Source of the DNA: Thermoplasmatota archaeon
Lineage (GTDB): Archaea; Thermoplasmatota; Thermoplasmata; Thermoplasmatales; Thermoplasmataceae
DNA length: 64,000 nt
Reading direction: 5' to 3'
Assembly (NCBI GenBank): GCA_023379825.1
Contig: JAMCPQ010000005.1
Location: 1-64,000 of the forward strand
Positions 61,139 through 64,000 of this stretch are shown here, piece by piece. Every line of letters starts with the position of its first letter. Within the stretch, counting starts at the first letter, position 1. Made by a program: the position numbers and the translations under genes. Under the pieces are notes generated by a model, which made no database searches, was not told the DNA's origin, and saw nothing but the letters and a program-made list of their open reading frames with translations.

Positions 61139-61956
61139 ATAATTGCTACCGGTCTTATTGGTGTTCCGGTGGTACCGCGCATCTTCAGGGGGAGAGCTAT
61201 GAATAGAAACTCATATGTCTTAGCTTTTGCCAGTTCTTCAAGGAAAAGATTCTCCATAATGTAAACGCCGTTCTTTGCTATGAGGTGAAGATGCCCCGGC
61301 TGAATCACTCCTGTTTCTCTGTCCACCTTCCCGGGGACGTCCCAGGCAAGGTTATCAGCTCCCACAGCGAAGCATCTCTCTGAAAGATATTTGCTTACCT
61401 CTCCTGATATGCCAGCGGCATTTCTGTATCTTGAGAAATCATTCCAGTATTTTCCATATCCTGTTCTGACAAGGATAACATCCTCCTTCCCGAATGAGAC
61501 ACCTTCCTTCTTTGCAACCTTCTGGAACTCTTCCAGGCTTACTTCATGGTTTTCCGGAAGAGGATCACCGAGGATTTCGGTACAGTCAATGAGAATACCT
61601 TTCCTTATAATTGGGGGAATTTTTGAAGAATCGTGTTTATTGAATCCCCATGGGGTTTCCACCTCACTGTTGATTGGTGTGCCGTCAAACATCTTCATGT
61701 CATAGGCCTGATGGCAGAGTGCATCAAGGTGCGTACCTGACTGGTCCGTCATTACAATGAGTCCCGAGGAGCTGCTTCTCCTGTTTTGAGGTGAGCTTGA
61801 ATAGTAATTTTCGTGCTGTCTGTAGAGGAAGTATTCCATTGCAGGTTTTACCGGATCAAAAGCAGGCATTCCTGGGAATCTTTCATGTTCCAGATCTATA
61901 ATTCTGGCTTTCCCGGAGATCATTTCAAGAATCTTCAATCCATGGTTTTCCGCCAT
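61135..61956 (-). CDS. Cyclase-family protein (kynurenine formamidase-like)
   Basis: IDLEHERFPGMPAFDP, DQSGTHLDALCHQAYD (HxGTHxD-type), GILIDCTEILG, AVGADNLAWD; start at MAENHG. Confidence 0.88.
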   Translation of the reverse strand: MAENHGLKILEMISGKARIIDLEHERFPGMPAFDPVKPAMEYFLYRQHENYYSSSPQNRRSSSSGLIVMTDQSGTHLDALCHQAYDMKMFDGTPINSEVETPWGFNKHDSSKIPPIIRKGILIDCTEILGDPLPENHEVSLEEFQKVAKKEGVSFGKEDVILVRTGYGKYWNDFSRYRNAAGISGEVSKYLSERCFAVGADNLAWDVPGKVDRETGVIQPGHLHLIAKNGVYIMENLFLEELAKAKTYEFLFIALPLKMRGTTGTPIRPVAII

Positions 61957-61957
61957 C

Positions 61958-62404
61958 TCAATCCCTCCGCAGATCCGGGTTGACATCAAGTTTAGCCGCT
62001 GATTTTATCTCAATAGCCGTGTAATCTGTCCCCTTTTTAGCTACAACGGTATGAGAAACACCTCTGGGGATGTGTATCATTGTTCCCGGTTTGAGATGGA
62101 ATTCCCCTGTTTCTGTTGTCCAGGTGGCCTCACCTGAAATACAGATAATCACCTCGTCAAAATCCATGTTCCTGTGCCAGAAGGGCATTGGTTCTCTTCT
62201 CTTGGACAGTTCAATCCTTGTTGCTTCGGATGTGAGAAGCTTCATAGTAGGTCCGGAGTCTTTCAGCATGTTTGGCGGGAGAAGGCCACCTGTATCTATA
62301 AAAGAAGTTTTATGGGCTAGTTTCTCAGTGACATTTTTGGGTTCTCTATTAAAGGTAATGTCTATTCCTTCTGAAGTCAGTTTTTCCACTATTTTGTCGG
62401 CCAT
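61958..62404 (-). CDS. Cupin-domain protein
   Basis: FDEVIICISGEATWTTETGEFHLKPGTMIHIPRGVSHTVVA. Confidence 0.82.
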   Translation of the reverse strand: MADKIVEKLTSEGIDITFNREPKNVTEKLAHKTSFIDTGGLLPPNMLKDSGPTMKLLTSEATRIELSKRREPMPFWHRNMDFDEVIICISGEATWTTETGEFHLKPGTMIHIPRGVSHTVVAKKGTDYTAIEIKSAAKLDVNPDLRRD

Positions 62405-62623
62405 GGTAACCTCCTGATAATTGGTTTACTTTAGATAAACATATCTGAAGATAACAATATGTAAAGGTCTATGGAAATTAAGGAGTTTTTATAAATTTAA
62501 ATTTTCATAGAAGATTTCTAAATAAACATATTAAAGAATTTAGTATATTTATATTTGTAAGGCAGAAGCAATAAATATATTGTGAAATCAAAAGAGTTAT
62601 AGTAAAATGATTAATAATGTTCC

Positions 62624-63589
62624 ATGAAAAATATAGATGTCCACTCACATTACCTCCCAGAATCAACCATAAAAGAGTTTGGCGGAACTGTTTCTGGTGG
62701 AAGAAGTGATGGGCTTTACAGAATTGAAGTTCTTAAAAAGGTAATTGCCCCTATGCCTGAAGGATTTTTCCGGCAGGCTCCAAGGATCAGGGAAATGGCA
62801 GATCTTGGGATAGATCACCAGATTCTATCACCAACACATCATCTGTTCTCCTATGATTTACCGGCAGAGAAGGCTCTTAAAATCTGTGTATCACAGAACA
62901 ATGGAATAGCTGAAGTTTGCAGAAATGACCCAATCCACTTCAGTGGAAACGCAACATTGCCCCTTCAGGATTCAAAGTTAACATTAGGTGAGATACAGCG
63001 AATCAGTTCCGACCTGGAATTGTCCGGTGTCGAGTTTGGAACCAACATCGCAGGAAGTAACCTTGATGATGAAGGGCTCTTTCCTGTATATGAGGAACTG
63101 CAGAGCCAGGGACTGCCGGTATTTGTGCACCCAAACGATTTCATGGGAAAAGAGCGGCTCTCCAGATATTACATGGGAATCGTAGTGGGAACAATAGCGG
63201 AAACAACTGTGGCAGTTACAAGCCTCATTATGGGTGGTATTCTGAAGAAATTCCCTAAACTCAGATTCATTTTCTGCCATGGAGGAGGTGCAATTCCGTA
63301 CCAGATTTCCAGAATCAAACAGGGAATAGAGGTCAGGGAGGAGAACGCCGGAAGTGCATCTTTTGACAGTGAAACACTAAGTCATTTACTTTTCGACACT
63401 GTACTCTTTGACAGCAAAGCTATGAATCTTCTCATAGATTCATGGGGAAGGGAAAATGTGGTCTTCGGAACGGACTACCCCTTCAATATGGGAAACTGGA
63501 AATCTCACAATCTGCTTGCGTCTTCAGTCAGCGGAAATATTGACATGATACTGAAGGGGAACGCTGAACGCCTTTACAGAAAGAATTGA
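62624..63589 (+). CDS. Amidohydrolase family 2 (ACMSD/gamma-resorcylate decarboxylase-like)
   Basis: NIDVHSHYLPE, VFVHPNDFMG, RFIFCHGGGAIPYQISR, NVVFGTDYPF. Confidence 0.92.
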   Translation: MKNIDVHSHYLPESTIKEFGGTVSGGRSDGLYRIEVLKKVIAPMPEGFFRQAPRIREMADLGIDHQILSPTHHLFSYDLPAEKALKICVSQNNGIAEVCRNDPIHFSGNATLPLQDSKLTLGEIQRISSDLELSGVEFGTNIAGSNLDDEGLFPVYEELQSQGLPVFVHPNDFMGKERLSRYYMGIVVGTIAETTVAVTSLIMGGILKKFPKLRFIFCHGGGAIPYQISRIKQGIEVREENAGSASFDSETLSHLLFDTVLFDSKAMNLLIDSWGRENVVFGTDYPFNMGNWKSHNLLASSVSGNIDMILKGNAERLYRKN

Positions 63590-63689
63590 GTACTTCTCGA
63601 AACTAAATTAGTTAATTTGGCTCAGTTCAGGAAATCCTGAATTTTTATTAAGATCAATGAGCAACTCCTTATATTGATAGGAAACGGGT

Positions 63690-64000
63690 TCAGGATTTCT
63701 TATCATTGTGGCGTTTCTGGGCATCCTGGACGGCGTCCACTATCTGCTGGTATCCTGTGCACATGCAGTAATTTCCATGCAGTTTCTCTCTGATCTCCTC
63801 CCTGCTCAGCTCAGGATATTCTCTGATGAGATGGTGAGTCATCATCAGAAATCCAGAGGTGCAGTAACCGCACTGCATGGCGAAATGTTCTCTGAATGCT
63901 TCCTGTTCTATGCTGAGCTTTCCATCACTTCCCTCCAGAGACTCAACGGTTTCAATGCTCTCCCCATCCACCTGAACTGCCAGGATCTGGCAGGATTTGA
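63690..64000 (-). CDS. CoxS-like (2Fe-2S) subunit of xanthine-oxidase-family molybdenum hydroxylase, 5' end outside window
   Basis: Reading frame stays open to the edge (KSCQILAVQVDGESIETVESL), FAMQCGYCTSGFLMMTHHLI, LHGNYCMCTGYQQIVDAV. Confidence 0.9.
   Translation of the reverse strand, partial: KSCQILAVQVDGESIETVESLEGSDGKLSIEQEAFREHFAMQCGYCTSGFLMMTHHLIREYPELSREEIREKLHGNYCMCTGYQQIVDAVQDAQKRHNDKKS

Noticed and set aside
54030-64000. Interpretation as a standard nicotinate (nic) degradation cluster
   Set aside because: No recognisable NicC, NicX or NicE in the window; only superfamily-level resemblance of amidase, alpha/beta hydrolase and CoxS members.

Overview
The window is a 64 kb, gene-dense chromosomal segment of an archaeon. 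Gene content (proteasome alpha, tricorn-cofactor-F1-like proline iminopeptidase, type-I-like pantothenate kinase, leaderless-looking promoters) points to Thermoplasmata/Thermoplasmatales by inference. Bases ~1-44 kb are mostly housekeeping: two tRNA-Ser genes, TFS, SRP54, CarAB, L21e/L37ae/RpoP/Pus10, the exosome Rrp4-Rrp41-Rrp42 block with SBDS and PsmA, GINS, and an RNase P RNA gene with a recognisable CR-I/CR-V core. Two other blocks stand out: a Mo/W-type ABC transporter divergent from a Tfx-like regulator with dyad-symmetric sites between them (~3.4-6.3 kb), and an accessory catabolic island (~47-64 kb, continuing past the right edge). The island has three UbiD-family decarboxylases, UbiX, an HpaB/HpaC two-component monooxygenase, DUF2848, two isochorismatase-fold amidohydrolases, a class II aldolase, two cupins, a cyclase/formamidase, an acetamidase/formamidase, an ACMSD-like amidohydrolase, an alpha/beta hydrolase and a CoxS-like 2Fe-2S subunit. 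Two of the three UbiD paralogs appear by hand alignment to lack two of the three canonical catalytic triad residues (R173 and E277, AnFdc1 numbering). I found no CRISPR array, transposon, integrase or phage. All family calls are from motif reading by eye; no search was run.
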